A stretch of 64,000 nt of DNA, from the NCBI RefSeq assembly GCF_001429165.1, contig NZ_LMIR01000001.1, forward strand, positions 642,875-706,874. Reading direction: 5' to 3'. The DNA is from Agromyces sp. Root81 (GTDB lineage: Bacteria; Actinomycetota; Actinomycetes; Actinomycetales; Microbacteriaceae). This document shows, piece by piece, positions 49,222-58,800 of this stretch (the first letter of the stretch is position 1; each line of letters begins with the position of its first letter). The position numbers were made by a program, and so were the translations under genes. The notes below the pieces were generated by a model. The model saw nothing but the letters and a program-made list of their open reading frames with translations. It was not told the origin of the DNA and made no database searches.

Positions 49222-49827
49222 TTACTTCTTGGCCGCGAGCTGCTCGATGATGGCCTGCGAGACGTCTTTCATCGTCAGGCGGCGGTCCATCGAGGCCTTC
49301 TGGATCCAACGGAACGCCTCGGGCTCCGAGAGTCCCATCTTCTCGTTGAGGAGGCCCTTGGCACGATCGACGAGCTTGCGGGTCTCGAAGCGCTCGACGA
49401 GGTCGCCGACCTCGGCCTCGAGCGCGATGATCTGCGCATAGCGCGCCAGGGCGATCTCGATCGCGGGGAGCAGGTCGTTGGGCGTGAACGGCTTCACGAC
49501 GTAGGCAAGGGCTCCCGCTTCGCTCGCGCGCTCCACGAGCTCCTTCTGGCTGAACGCCGTGAGGAGCACGACCGGGGCGATGTGGCCCTTCGAGAGCCGC
49601 TCCGCGGCGGAGATGCCGTCGAGCTGGGGCATCTTGACGTCCATGATGACGAGATCGGGCCGCAGCTCGGTGGCGAGTGCCACTGCGGTCTCGCCGTCAC
49701 CGGCCTCGCCGACGACCTCGAAGCCGTTGTCGCGCAGGATCTCGACGATGTCGAGGCGGATGAGCGACTCATCTTCCGCCACGACCACGCGGCGCGGTGC
49801 CGACTGAGTTGGTTCGGTGTCTGTCAC
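49222..49827 (-). CDS. pdtaR: ANTAR-domain response regulator, PdtaR type
   Basis: 201-aa two-domain regulator. The receiver domain (about 14-130) has the acidic pocket AEDES, phospho-acceptor D63 in VIMDVKMPQLDG, and lysine in AYVVKPFTPNDLL; a coiled linker leads to the C-terminal ANTAR RNA-binding domain (AKGLLNEKMGLSEPEAFRWIQKASM). Such proteins act as antiterminators on mRNA hairpins; M. tuberculosis PdtaR is the close match in domain order and neighbourhood (polA nearby). GTG 49827 lacks a ribosome binding site but TAGGCT lies seven bases before it; longer frames run through the tRNA-Leu gene and are rejected. No cognate PdtaS kinase gene is in the window. Confidence 0.93.
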   Translation of the reverse strand: MTDTEPTQSAPRRVVVAEDESLIRLDIVEILRDNGFEVVGEAGDGETAVALATELRPDLVIMDVKMPQLDGISAAERLSKGHIAPVVLLTAFSQKELVERASEAGALAYVVKPFTPNDLLPAIEIALARYAQIIALEAEVGDLVERFETRKLVDRAKGLLNEKMGLSEPEAFRWIQKASMDRRLTMKDVSQAIIEQLAAKK

Positions 49828-49849
49828 GGAGGAAAGCCTACGGTATTCT
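49821..49849 (+). promoter_or_regulatory. Promoter of the tRNA-Leu gene
   Basis: CTGTCA (49821-49826) and TATTCT (49844-49849) are 17 bases apart and match -35 and -10 consensus at four or five of six positions. The start site would fall about eight bases before the mature tRNA. It overlaps the divergent pdtaR start region. Confidence 0.6.
49835..49840 (-). promoter_or_regulatory. -10 element of pdtaR, leaderless type
   Basis: Minus-strand TAGGCT followed by TTCCTCC and the GTG at 49827. It lies between the -35 and -10 of the opposing tRNA-Leu promoter. Confidence 0.5.
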
Positions 49850-49863
49850 GAGCGAGGCCTTTG

Positions 49864-49946
49864 GCCGGTGTGGCGGAATGGCAGACGCGGAGCACTCAAA
49901 ATGCTTTGCCCGAAAGGGCGTGTGGGTTCGACCCCCACCACCGGCA
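49864..49946 (+). tRNA. tRNA-Leu (anticodon CAA)
   Basis: 83-nt class II tRNA. Acceptor arms GCCGGTG and CACCGGC pair fully; the anticodon loop CTCAAAA gives CAA at 49897-49899, reading UUG; a long variable arm GCCC-GAAA-GGGC and a T-arm with GGTTCGACC follow. The discriminator is A and CCA is not encoded. The LuxR gene ends three bases downstream on the other strand. Confidence 0.96.
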
Positions 49947-49948
49947 CC

Positions 49949-51607
49949 TCAGCCGCGAGCGCGGCGCACCAGGTCGTGCTCGATTGCGAGGGTCGCCGCC
50001 TGGGTCCGGGAGTGCACCCCGAGCTTGGCGAAGATGTTGCTCACGTGGCGTTGCACGGTGCGATCGCTGAGCAGGAGCTCGGTGGCGATCATGTGATTGG
50101 TCCTGCCCGCGGCGACGAGTTGCAGCACCTGGGCCTCCCGCCGGGTGAGGCCGTGGACCGACCGCGCTGTCGACCCCGCCAGAAGAGCCCGCGCGTGCGC
50201 GAGGTCGGGTGCGGCGCCGAGCTTCGCGAAGGTCGCCGCGGCGGCCTCCAGTTCGAATTGCGCGCCCTCCTCGTCGCCCACGGCGCGACATGCGGTCGCG
50301 AGGAGGACCGCGGTCACGGCTGTCTCGTACGGCGCGGCCAGCTCACGCCATCCCGCAGCGGCTCGCCGCAACGGCGCGAGCGCGGCCGACGCCTTGTCGT
50401 CGGCCAGGGCGACCTCACCCACCGCCCGGGCGTGCTCGACCCGCGCCAGCGTCGTCTCGAAGACGTCCGCGCACCGGCCGAGTTCATCGACGGCGGCGGC
50501 TGCCTCGGGCAGCTCGCCCGCCGCAAGCATGATCGTGACGTACGCGGGCAGGAGGCTGCACCTGTCCTGTGGGCGCTCGGTCTCGCTGAGCGCTCGTCGT
50601 ACACCGGCGGCCGCGGTCTTCACCTCCCCCCGGGCGAGGTGCATGAGCCCCAGCCCGGGCTGGGTCGCGGCACCCAGGCTGCTCGCCCGCCGGTAGGCGG
50701 ACTCGGCCTCGGCGTGCTCCCCGAGCAGCCGGAGCGATTCGCCGAGTTCGTAGCAGGCATGTCCGGCCAGCCGCGCTCCATGCCCCCCGGTGAGCTCGTC
50801 GACGGCCGTCACGAGCTCACGCCGGGCTGCAATCCAGTCCCCGCGCCGCCGCTGCAGCACGGCGCGGTACACGCGGCAGTTCGCGAGGAACGGCGCGGAC
50901 AAGGTCGGCACAGGCAGCGTGAACATCCATTCCTCGAGCGCTCGCTCCCACTCCTGGCCACGGGCCAGGTCATGCGCCTCCATCTCGGCGTTGGCGATCG
51001 AAGCGCAGAACAGCGATGCGGTCGTCCGCGGCGACGTCTCCCCCGCGGTCACTCGCAGCATCGCCTCGTCGAGACGCTCGAGACCTGCCTGCGTCGCACC
51101 GGCGTTGAGCCACGCCCGTCCGGTGAGCAATGTGGCGAACGCCTCCAGGTCGACGTCGGCCCGCTCGCGACCCTGTGCCCTTGCCGGTGCGAGCAGAGCC
51201 CGTGCGTCGTCATACCTGCCTGTGGCGAAGCATCCGTACGCGGTCGCCACGAGCAGCCAGCCGGGCTCGGTGCCGTACCCGCCCGCAACCTCCCGGAGCC
51301 GACCCAGCCAGCCGTTCGCGCGGGCCATCTCGCCATCCAGCAGGAACGCCTGCCAGAGCCAGAAAGCGTCCGTGGAAGCGGCATCGAGGTCGCCCTCCCC
51401 CACCCTGAGCGCGAACGCCCGGTCGAGGGCGGACACCGCCGCCTCGTGCCGGCCGCTGAGTTGTGCGCACTCGGCGAGCATCTCGAGGTCGTCAACCGCG
51501 AGTCCTTCAGGCGCATCGACCGCCAGGAAGCCGGCGCAGGCGTCGTCCCAGCGCAGCCCACGATGCGCCGCGCGGGCCCCGGCGAGCGCAGAAGCGGCAT
51601 CGCTCAC
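49949..51607 (-). CDS. LuxR family transcriptional regulator with TPR-like sensor region
   Basis: 552 aa. The last 64 residues form a LuxR/GerE helix-turn-helix: LTRREAQVLQLVAAGRTNHM, LLLSDRTVQRHVSNIFAKLG. The preceding 480 residues are alpha-helical repeats of TPR type (for example CAQLSGRHEAAVSALDRAFA and ACYELGESLRLLGEHAEAES); there is no Walker A, so it is not a full MalT/LAL ATPase. It probably binds DNA in response to a bound ligand or partner. GTG 51607 has GGGAGG six bases upstream; a longer frame to 51667 is less likely. It is divergent from an SRPBCC gene, its likely target, and ends next to tRNA-Leu. Confidence 0.88.
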   Translation of the reverse strand: MSDAASALAGARAAHRGLRWDDACAGFLAVDAPEGLAVDDLEMLAECAQLSGRHEAAVSALDRAFALRVGEGDLDAASTDAFWLWQAFLLDGEMARANGWLGRLREVAGGYGTEPGWLLVATAYGCFATGRYDDARALLAPARAQGRERADVDLEAFATLLTGRAWLNAGATQAGLERLDEAMLRVTAGETSPRTTASLFCASIANAEMEAHDLARGQEWERALEEWMFTLPVPTLSAPFLANCRVYRAVLQRRRGDWIAARRELVTAVDELTGGHGARLAGHACYELGESLRLLGEHAEAESAYRRASSLGAATQPGLGLMHLARGEVKTAAAGVRRALSETERPQDRCSLLPAYVTIMLAAGELPEAAAAVDELGRCADVFETTLARVEHARAVGEVALADDKASAALAPLRRAAAGWRELAAPYETAVTAVLLATACRAVGDEEGAQFELEAAAATFAKLGAAPDLAHARALLAGSTARSVHGLTRREAQVLQLVAAGRTNHMIATELLLSDRTVQRHVSNIFAKLGVHSRTQAATLAIEHDLVRRARG

Positions 51608-51844
51608 GGCGGCCTCCCTCGGCGTCCAGTCTCCCACTGCACGCCGCGGCTGGGTAGAACTGCCCATGCTGCGCAGGCGATCCGGCGGGAAGTGCCGATG
51701 CCGCGCGGCTCACGCCGCGGGACCTTTGAGGCTGAACACCCGGAACCCGGGCGACGTCGCTCTTAGGTTGAGCTCCGACCCCGGGCACCTGCCCGCAGCC
51801 ATATCCACAGCCACTTCAGCAGCACGCATCAGGAGGACAGAGAC
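51608..51844. promoter_or_regulatory. Divergent control region between the LuxR gene and the SRPBCC gene
   Basis: 237 bases. On the plus strand TTAGGTT (51763-51769) contains TAGGTT as a possible -10 and equals a DtxR-type half-site, about 75 bases before the SRPBCC start. No clear LuxR-type palindrome or -35 is seen, and no coding frame. Confidence 0.35.
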
Positions 51845-52270
51845 ATGATCAGCTACGAAAGCAGCACGTTCATCGCCAGGCCGGCGGAGCAGGTCTTCGC
51901 TTACGTCCAGGACGTGCGCAACGATCAGCACTGGCACATGGATGTCAAGTCGGCGACCGTCACCAAGGGCGAAGGCCAACTCGCTGTGGGCACCGTCTTC
52001 GACGTCAAGGGGATGGTCTCGGGTACCGAGGAGATCATCGCCACTGAGCCGCCCCATAAGGTCGTCCTCAAGGGCGGCGACATGGGGAAGATCGTTCCGA
52101 TCGACATCCGCACGATCGAGCCGGTCGACGGCGGGGTGCGGTTCACCCGGCACATCGACCTCGACGCAGGCGGCTTCATGGGTTGGATGACGAATCGGAT
52201 GCTCGGCTGGGCCACCAAGCGCAACGCCCAGTTCGTCGAGAACCTCAAGCAGGTCCTCGAACGGGGCTGA
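51845..52270 (+). CDS. SRPBCC family protein (polyketide cyclase/START-like)
   Basis: 141-aa protein of the SRPBCC helix-grip fold. Visible are the N-terminal strand SYESSTFIARPAEQVFAYV, the following VRNDQHWHMDVKSATV, the curved sheet with VGTVFDVKGMVSGTEEII and VRFTRHIDLDAGG, and the long C-terminal helix NAQFVENLKQVLER. Such proteins hold hydrophobic ligands; function here is unknown. ATG 51845 has AGGAGG eight to nine bases upstream, an unusually good ribosome binding site. It is divergent from the TPR-LuxR regulator, suggesting control by it. Confidence 0.87.
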   Translation: MISYESSTFIARPAEQVFAYVQDVRNDQHWHMDVKSATVTKGEGQLAVGTVFDVKGMVSGTEEIIATEPPHKVVLKGGDMGKIVPIDIRTIEPVDGGVRFTRHIDLDAGGFMGWMTNRMLGWATKRNAQFVENLKQVLERG

Positions 52271-52345
52271 CCCTGACGCGCCTCTGCGCAACGGCTTCCG
52301 CCGCAAAGACTGCACCGGCACCAGTTCATCGAGCGGCGAACGCCC

Positions 52346-52795
52346 TCAGCGAACGGACGCGGCGAGGTGCGCGTTCCGCTGTTCGATGAGACGCCGCAGG
52401 TACGGGCCGATCACGAGTTCTGCGACTCGGCCCAGGGTGCCGAGGGGTGCGACGAACCGCACCCGGTCGGTCATGATCGTGCCGCCGCCCTCGTCGGGCA
52501 TGAAGCCGTGCTCGTGGCGGAAGGAACGGAACGGGCCGCGAACCTGCTCGTCGACGAACGAAGCCGGTTCCTCGAACTCCGTGATGCGACTCGTCATCCG
52601 GAGCGGCACGCCGAAATGCCACGCCCGCCAGGTCACCTCTTCGCCGCTGCCGATGAGCCCGGTCGTGACCCCCGCCACGGCTCGCTCACGCGACGCCGCC
52701 ATCGAGGTGACGTGCAGGTCGATGCTCCGCGACAGGTCGAACGACCGCTGCACCGGCGTCGACAGGCGGGTGCGGCACTCGAACTCGACGACCAT
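52346..52795 (-). CDS. SRPBCC family protein
   Basis: 149-aa helix-grip protein, a second SRPBCC member but not a close copy of the first. The pattern is FECRTRLSTPVQRSFDLSRS, VTSMAASRERAVAG, EVTWRAWHFGVPLRMTSRI, FRHEHGFMPDEGGGTIMTDR and a C-terminal helix PYLRRLIEQRNAHLA. The HEHGF and WRAWHFG segments match the cyclase/dehydrase-like group often annotated as cell division inhibitor-like or ligand-binding. It converges with the first SRPBCC gene (75-base gap, no clear terminator). ATG 52795 has GGAG only one base before it, so spacing is unusual; CACACT lies six bases before the ATG. Confidence 0.85.
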   Translation of the reverse strand: MVVEFECRTRLSTPVQRSFDLSRSIDLHVTSMAASRERAVAGVTTGLIGSGEEVTWRAWHFGVPLRMTSRITEFEEPASFVDEQVRGPFRSFRHEHGFMPDEGGGTIMTDRVRFVAPLGTLGRVAELVIGPYLRRLIEQRNAHLAASVR

Positions 52796-52853
52796 GCTCC
52801 GAGTGTGCCACTTCGACGCCGAGGCATCCGCTGCCCGTCGCCGGAACGCCGAA

Positions 52854-52879
52854 GGAGCCGGCCCTCTCGGACCGGCTCC
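52854..52879 (-). terminator. Terminator of pyk
   Basis: Arms GGAGCCGG and CCGGCTCC form an 8-bp stem with a 10-base loop, 15 bases after the pyk stop on the minus strand. Confidence 0.7.
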
Positions 52880-52894
52880 CTCGCGTGATGCTGG

Positions 52895-54310
52895 TTACAG
52901 CACCTCGCCGACGACGTGCACGCGCACGTCGTTGGTGGTGCCGGGGATTCCGGGAGGGGAACCCGAGATGATGACGACCTTCTCGCCGTTGACCGCCTTG
53001 CCGGTCTTCGAGAGAGCCTCGTCGACCTGACCGACCATCTGGTCGGTGTGGGTCACGCGGGAGACGACGAACGACTCGACACCCCAGTTGAGCGCGAGGC
53101 GACGACGGATCGCCGGGTCGGGCGTGAACGCCAGGATGGGGATCTTCGAACGCAGGCGCGTCATGCGGCGCACGGTCTCGCCCGACTCGGTGAAGACGCA
53201 GAGGTACTTGGCCTCGACGAAGTCGGCGACCTCGACCGCGGCGGCCGTGATCGCGCCCGACTGGGTGCGGGGCCTCGTGCCGAGCGGCGCGATGCGGTCG
53301 AGCCCGTGCTGCTCGGTCGACTCGACGATGCGCGCCATGGTCTGCACCGTGATGACGGGGTACTCCCCCACGCTCGTCTCGCCCGAGAGCATGACGGCGT
53401 CGGCTCCGTCGAGCACCGCGTTCGCGACGTCGGAGGTCTCGGCGCGCGTCGGCACCGGGCTGTGGATCATCGACTCGAGCATCTGCGTCGCCACGATGAC
53501 GGGCTTGGCGAGACGACGGGCGATCTCGACCGCACGCTTCTGCACGATCGGCACCGCCTCGAGGGGCAGCTCGACGCCCAGGTCGCCGCGGGCGACCATG
53601 ATTGCGTCGAACGCCTCGGTGATCTCCTCGAGGGCGTCGACGGCCTGCGGCTTCTCGATCTTCGCGACGACGGGGACGCGACGGCCCACCTCGTCCATGA
53701 TCTCGTGCACGCGCGTGATGTCGGAGGCGTTGCGCACGAAGGAGAGCGCGATGAGGTCGGCGCCGAGCTCGAGGCCCCAGCGGAGGTCGGCCTCGTCCTT
53801 CTCGGAGAGCGCCGGCACGTTGACCGCGACACCCGGCAGGTTGATGCCCTTGTTGTTGGACACCGGGCCGGCGACGATGACGCGGGTCGTCACGACGACG
53901 CCATCGGTCTCGATGACCTCGACACGGACCTTGCCGTCGTCGATCAGCAGGAAGTCGCCGGGCTTGACGTCGGCGGGCAGGCCCTTGAACGTCGTGCTGA
54001 CGAGCTCCTTCGTGCCCACGACGTCCTCGGTCGTGATCTTGAAGATGTCGCCCTCGGCGAGCTCGTGCGGTCCGTCGGCGAACTTGCCGAGTCGGATCTT
54101 CGGCCCCTGAAGGTCGACGAGCACTGCGACGGCACGACCCGTGTCGTTCGCCGCCTTCCGCACGTTCTGGTAGACGCCCTCGTGCACGTCGTAGCTGCCG
54201 TGGCTGAGGTTCATCCGCGCGACGTCGACGCCCGCATCGAGAATCGCCCGGATCTGCTCATAGCTCGATGTCGCCGGCCCGAGGGTGGCGACGATCTTCG
54301 CTCGTCTCAT
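52895..54310 (-). CDS. pyk: Pyruvate kinase
   Basis: 471-aa glycolytic enzyme making ATP and pyruvate. The N-terminus RRAKIVATLGPATSS, MNLSHGSYDVHEGVYQNVR, the substrate/metal region VAKIEKPQAVDALEEI and IMVARGDLGVELPLEAVP, and TQMLESMIHSPVPTRAETSDVANAV are all present in order, with the lysine of the KIEKPQA motif as catalytic acid. The B domain and the C-terminal allosteric domain are complete. ATG 54310 has GGGAG nine bases upstream; a longer frame reads through gltD and is rejected. It follows gltD after a hairpin. Confidence 0.97.
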   Translation of the reverse strand: MRRAKIVATLGPATSSYEQIRAILDAGVDVARMNLSHGSYDVHEGVYQNVRKAANDTGRAVAVLVDLQGPKIRLGKFADGPHELAEGDIFKITTEDVVGTKELVSTTFKGLPADVKPGDFLLIDDGKVRVEVIETDGVVVTTRVIVAGPVSNNKGINLPGVAVNVPALSEKDEADLRWGLELGADLIALSFVRNASDITRVHEIMDEVGRRVPVVAKIEKPQAVDALEEITEAFDAIMVARGDLGVELPLEAVPIVQKRAVEIARRLAKPVIVATQMLESMIHSPVPTRAETSDVANAVLDGADAVMLSGETSVGEYPVITVQTMARIVESTEQHGLDRIAPLGTRPRTQSGAITAAAVEVADFVEAKYLCVFTESGETVRRMTRLRSKIPILAFTPDPAIRRRLALNWGVESFVVSRVTHTDQMVGQVDEALSKTGKAVNGEKVVIISGSPPGIPGTTNDVRVHVVGEVL

Positions 54311-54357
54311 TGGTGTGTGCTCCCGTGTTCTGCGCAAAGCGCTGGGTGTTGGTCGAA

Positions 54358-54375
54358 GCGCGCCGTGCGGCGCGC
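54358..54375 (-). terminator. Terminator of gltBD
   Basis: GCGCGCC-GTGC-GGCGCGC: 7-bp perfect stem with a 4-base loop, five bases beyond the gltD stop on the minus strand and 48 bases before the pyk start. Confidence 0.6.
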
Positions 54376-54380
54376 ACTGG

Positions 54381-55838
54381 TCAGATGGAGAAGGCGTGCG
54401 CCGTCGAGGCGATGGGCGACGGCAACAGGGTCTCGCCTTCAAGGTAGCGGTCGACGGCGGATGCCGCAGCCCGTCCTTCAGCGATCGCCCAGACGATGAG
54501 CGACTGGCCGCGGCCGGCATCGCCGGCGACGAAGACGCCCGGTTGGGCGGTCGCGTAGTCGGCCTCGCGTGCGAGGTTGCCGCGATCGGTGACGGGCAGC
54601 TGCAGCTGCTCGTCGAGCGCAGCCGTCTCGGGCCCCGTGAATCCGAGGGCGAGGAGCACGAGGTCGGCGGGGATCTCCCGCTCGGTGCCGGCCTTCGGCA
54701 CGCGACGGCCGTCGAGGTACTCGGTCTCGGCGACGCGGATGGCGCGCACCTCTCCGGCGTCGTTCGCGAGGAACTCGACCGTCGAGGCGAGGAACTGGCG
54801 GTTGCCGCCCTCCTCGTGGGCGCTCTGCACCTCGAACAGGGTCGGGTGGATCGGCCACGGCTGGTGCTCGGGCCGGCTCGCGCTCGGCTCCGTGCCGATC
54901 GCGAGGTTCGTGACCGACAGGGCGCCCTGGCGGTGCGCGGTGCCGATGCAGTCGGCGCCCGTGTCTCCACCGCCGAGCACGACGACGTGCTTGCCCTCCG
55001 CGGTGATCTGGTCGAAGACCTGGTCGCCCGCGAGGTGCCGGTTCGACTGCGTGAGGTAGTCCATGGCGAAGTTCACACCCGGAAGGTCGCGCCCGGGGAT
55101 CGGCAGGTCGCGCGGGACGATCGCCCCGGTGGCGACCACGACGGCGTCGTAGCGCTCGCGAAGCTGCGCCCAGGTGATGTCGACGCCGATGTTCACGCCG
55201 GCGCGGAACCGGGTGCCCTCCGCGGTCATCTGCGCGAGCCGCAGGTCGAGGTGCTTCTTCTCCATCTTGAAGTCGGGGATGCCGTAACGGAGGAGGCCGC
55301 CGATGCGGTCGTCGCGCTCGAAGACGGCGACCGTATGACCGGCACGCGTGAGCTGCTGGGCCGCGGCGAGCCCGGCGGGGCCGGAGCCGACCACCGCGAC
55401 CGTCTTACCCGTGAGGCGCCCCGGCGGCTGCGGCTGGACCCAGCCGTTGCCGAACGCCTCGTCGATGATCGAGACCTCGACCTGCTTGATCGTGACGGCC
55501 GGCTGGTTGATGCCGAGCACGCAGGCCGACTCGCAGGGCGCCGGGCACAGGCGGCCGGTGAACTCGGGGAAGTTGTTCGTGGCGTGCAGTCGCTCGGCGG
55601 CCGCGCGCCCTTCACCGCGGTACATGAGGTCGTTCCACTCGGGGATCAGGTTGCCGAGGGGGCAGCCCTGGTGGCAGAACGGGATGCCGCAGTCCATGCA
55701 GCGACCGGCCTGGCGACGCAGCTGCGCGGGGTCGCCCTGCTCGTAGACCTCCTTGAAGTCCATGATGCGCACCGGAACCGGCCGCCGCTTGGGCAGCTCG
55801 CGCTCGGTGACTTTCAGAAAGCCCTTGGGGTCAGCCAT
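54381..55838 (-). CDS. gltD: Glutamate synthase small subunit
   Basis: 485-aa FAD/NADPH subunit that passes electrons to GltB. The N-terminal cluster region has [17 protein letters not shown] and [16 protein letters not shown]; two dinucleotide folds follow, [17 protein letters not shown] (FAD) and [20 protein letters not shown] (NADPH), then the C-terminal [23 protein letters not shown] 55838 has GGAGG six bases upstream and overlaps the gltB stop by eight bases. Function is NADPH oxidation for glutamate synthesis in the cytoplasm; clusters come from the Suf system. Confidence 0.97.
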   Translation of the reverse strand: MADPKGFLKVTERELPKRRPVPVRIMDFKEVYEQGDPAQLRRQAGRCMDCGIPFCHQGCPLGNLIPEWNDLMYRGEGRAAAERLHATNNFPEFTGRLCPAPCESACVLGINQPAVTIKQVEVSIIDEAFGNGWVQPQPPGRLTGKTVAVVGSGPAGLAAAQQLTRAGHTVAVFERDDRIGGLLRYGIPDFKMEKKHLDLRLAQMTAEGTRFRAGVNIGVDITWAQLRERYDAVVVATGAIVPRDLPIPGRDLPGVNFAMDYLTQSNRHLAGDQVFDQITAEGKHVVVLGGGDTGADCIGTAHRQGALSVTNLAIGTEPSASRPEHQPWPIHPTLFEVQSAHEEGGNRQFLASTVEFLANDAGEVRAIRVAETEYLDGRRVPKAGTEREIPADLVLLALGFTGPETAALDEQLQLPVTDRGNLAREADYATAQPGVFVAGDAGRGQSLIVWAIAEGRAAASAVDRYLEGETLLPSPIASTAHAFSI

Positions 55839-58800
55839 TCGTAACCTCCAGGATTCGCGTCCAAACCACGTCGCCGTCGGGGTCGAGCCCCTCGTCGACC
55901 GCGCTCTGGCGGGTTCGGAGCACTGCGGCGTAGTCACGCGGCAGCACCTTGGTGAAGCGGTCGTATCCGTCGTCGCCGGCGGCGAGCAGCGCCGCTGCGA
56001 CCGCGGAGTCCGTGTTCGCGACGTGCTGTTCGAGCAGGTCGCGCACGATCTCGCGATCGGCGCTGCCGAGCGGCAGGAGCTCGAGTTCTCCGGTCGTCAG
56101 CGACTCGCGGTTCACCCGGCCCTCGCGCAGGTCGAGCACGTAGGCGGTGCCGCCCGACATGCCGGCGCCGAGATTGCGGCCGGTCTCGCCGAGGATGAGC
56201 GCGAGCCCGCCGGTCATGTACTCGAGCGCGTGGTCGCCCACACCCTCGACGACCGCGGTCGCCCCGGAGTTGCGCACCAGGAAGCGTTCGCCGACGATGC
56301 CGCGGATGAACATGCTGCCCTGCGTCGCCCCGTAGCCGATGACGTTGCCGGCGATCACGTTGCGTTCGGCGACGAATCCGCTGTCACGCGACGGACGGAC
56401 CACGATCTGGCCGCCCGAGAGCCCCTTGCCGACGTAGTCGTTCGAGTCGCCCTCGAGCCGGAGCGTGATGCCGGCCGGCAGGAAGGCGCCGAGCGACTGG
56501 CCAGCCGACCCGGTGAGGGTGATGTCGATCGAACCGCTGGGCAGGCCGTGCTCGCCGCGCCGCACGGTCACCTCGTGTCCGAGCATGGTGCCGACGGCGC
56601 GCTCGGTGTTCCGGATGGGCAGCGCGATCTCGATGCTGCCCCCCTGCTCGAGCACGAGCCTGCTGCGGCGGATGAGCTCGTTGTCGAAGTGCTCGTCGAG
56701 CTCGTGGTCCTGACCACGGGCGTTGCGCCGCGGCTCGGACTCGGAGAAGTCGGGGCCGACGAGCACGGGCGTCAGGTCGAGACCGGAGGCCTTCCAGTGG
56801 TCGAGCGCGCGGTCCACGTCGAGCAGCTCTCGGCGGCCGATGATCTCGTCGATCGAACGGTATCCGAGCTCCGCGAGGTACTCGCGCACCTCCTGCGCGA
56901 TGAACTCGAAGAAGTTGACGACGAACTCGGGCTTGCCCGTGAAGCGCTTGCGCAGTTCGGGGTTCTGCGTGGCGACGCCGACCGGGCAGGTGTCGAGGTG
57001 GCAGACGCGCATCATGACGCAGCCCTGCACGACGAGCGGCGCCGTGGCGAAGCCGAACTCCTCCGCGCCGAGCAGCGCGCCGATCACGACGTCGCGGCCG
57101 GTCTTCAGCTGCCCGTCGACCTGCACGACCACGCGATCCCGCATGCCGTTCAGCATGAGCGTCTGCTGGGTCTCTGCGAGGCCGAGCTCCCAGGGCGTGC
57201 CCGCGTGCTTGAGGGAGTTCAACGGGCTCGCGCCGGTGCCGCCGTCGTGCCCCGAGACGAGGATGACGTCGGCGAGGGCCTTGGCCGTGCCGGCTGCGAC
57301 CGCACCGATGCCCGACTGGCTCACGAGCTTCACGTGCACGCGCGCCTTCGGGTTGGCGCGCTTCAGGTCGAAGATCAGCTGCTTGAGGTCTTCGATCGAG
57401 TAGATGTCGTGGTGCGGCGGCGGCGAGATGAGGCCGACACCCGCGGTGGCGTGCCGCGTGCGCGCGACCCACGGGTACACCTTCGTCGGCGGCAGCTGGC
57501 CGCCCTCGCCGGGCTTGGCGCCCTGGGCGAGCTTGATCTGGATGTCGTCGGCGTGCGTGAGGTACATGCTCGTGACACCGAACCGCCCCGAGGCGACCTG
57601 CTTGATCGCGCTGCGCCGCTCGGGGTCGAGCAGGCGGTCGAGGTCTTCGCCGCCCTCGCCGGTGTTCGACTTCGCCCCCAGCCGGTTCATCGCGATCGCG
57701 AGGGACTCGTGCGCCTCCTTGGAGATCGAGCCGTAGCTCATCGCACCGGTCGAGAAGCGCTTGACGATGGATTCGACGGATTCGACCTCGTCGATCGGCA
57801 CCGCGGGGCGAGTACCGGTACGCAGGGCGAACATGCCGCGCAGCGTCATGAGGTCTTCGGCCTGCGAGTCGACGAGCGAGGTGTACTCGCGGAACACGTC
57901 GTAGCGCCGGTTCCTCGTGGAGTGCTGCAGGCGGAACACTGTCTCGGGGTTGAAGAGGTGCGGCGAGCCGTCGCGCCGCCACTGGTACTCGCCGCCGGTC
58001 GCCAGGCGCTCGTGCGCTCGAACGGCGACGTCCTGCGGGTAGGCCTGCGTGTGGCGGTCGAGGTTCTCGGCTGCGATCGCATCGATGCCGACGCCGCCGA
58101 GCTTCGAGGTCGTGCCGGTGAAGAACTCGTCGATGAAGCCCTGGTCGAGACCGATCGCCTCGAAGGCCTGGGCTCCCGCGTACGACGAGATGGTGGAGAT
58201 GCCCATCTTCGACATGATCTTCAGCACGCCCTTGCCGAGCGCCTTGATGACGTTGTGCACCGCGTCTTCGGGCGAGACACCGGTGATGACCCCCGAGCGC
58301 ACGAGGTCTTCGCAGCTCTCCATGGCGAGGTACGGGTTCACGGCGGATGCCCCGTAGCCGACGAGCAGCGCGATGTGATGCACCTCGCGCACGTCGCCGG
58401 CCTCGACCACGAGTCCGACCTTCATCCGGTTCTCGGAGCGGATGAGGTGGTGGTGCACCGCGGACAGCATGAGGAGCGACGGGATCGGCGCGAGGTCCTT
58501 GTTGGAGTCGCGATCGCTCAGCACGATGAACGCCGCGCCGTCGTCGATGGCCTGATCCACCTCGGCGCAGATCGCCGTGAGACGGGTGCGCATCGCCTCG
58601 GGACCCTCGTCGAAGCGGTAGAGCCCCCGCACGGTGACGGTCGTGCGGGCACCGGGCGACGGATCGATGTGCACGATCTTCGCGAGCTCGTCGTTGTCGA
58701 TCACCGGGAAGGTGAGGGAGACCTGGCGTGCGTGCTCGGGACCCGCATCGAGGAGGTTGCGCTCCGGTCCGAGGGACGTGCCGAGCGAGGTGACGACCGC

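Noticed and set aside
49222..49947. A longer start for the PdtaR-like regulator at 49947
   Set aside because: The extension would be encoded by the antisense of tRNA-Leu and its promoter; the receiver domain is complete from GTG 49827.
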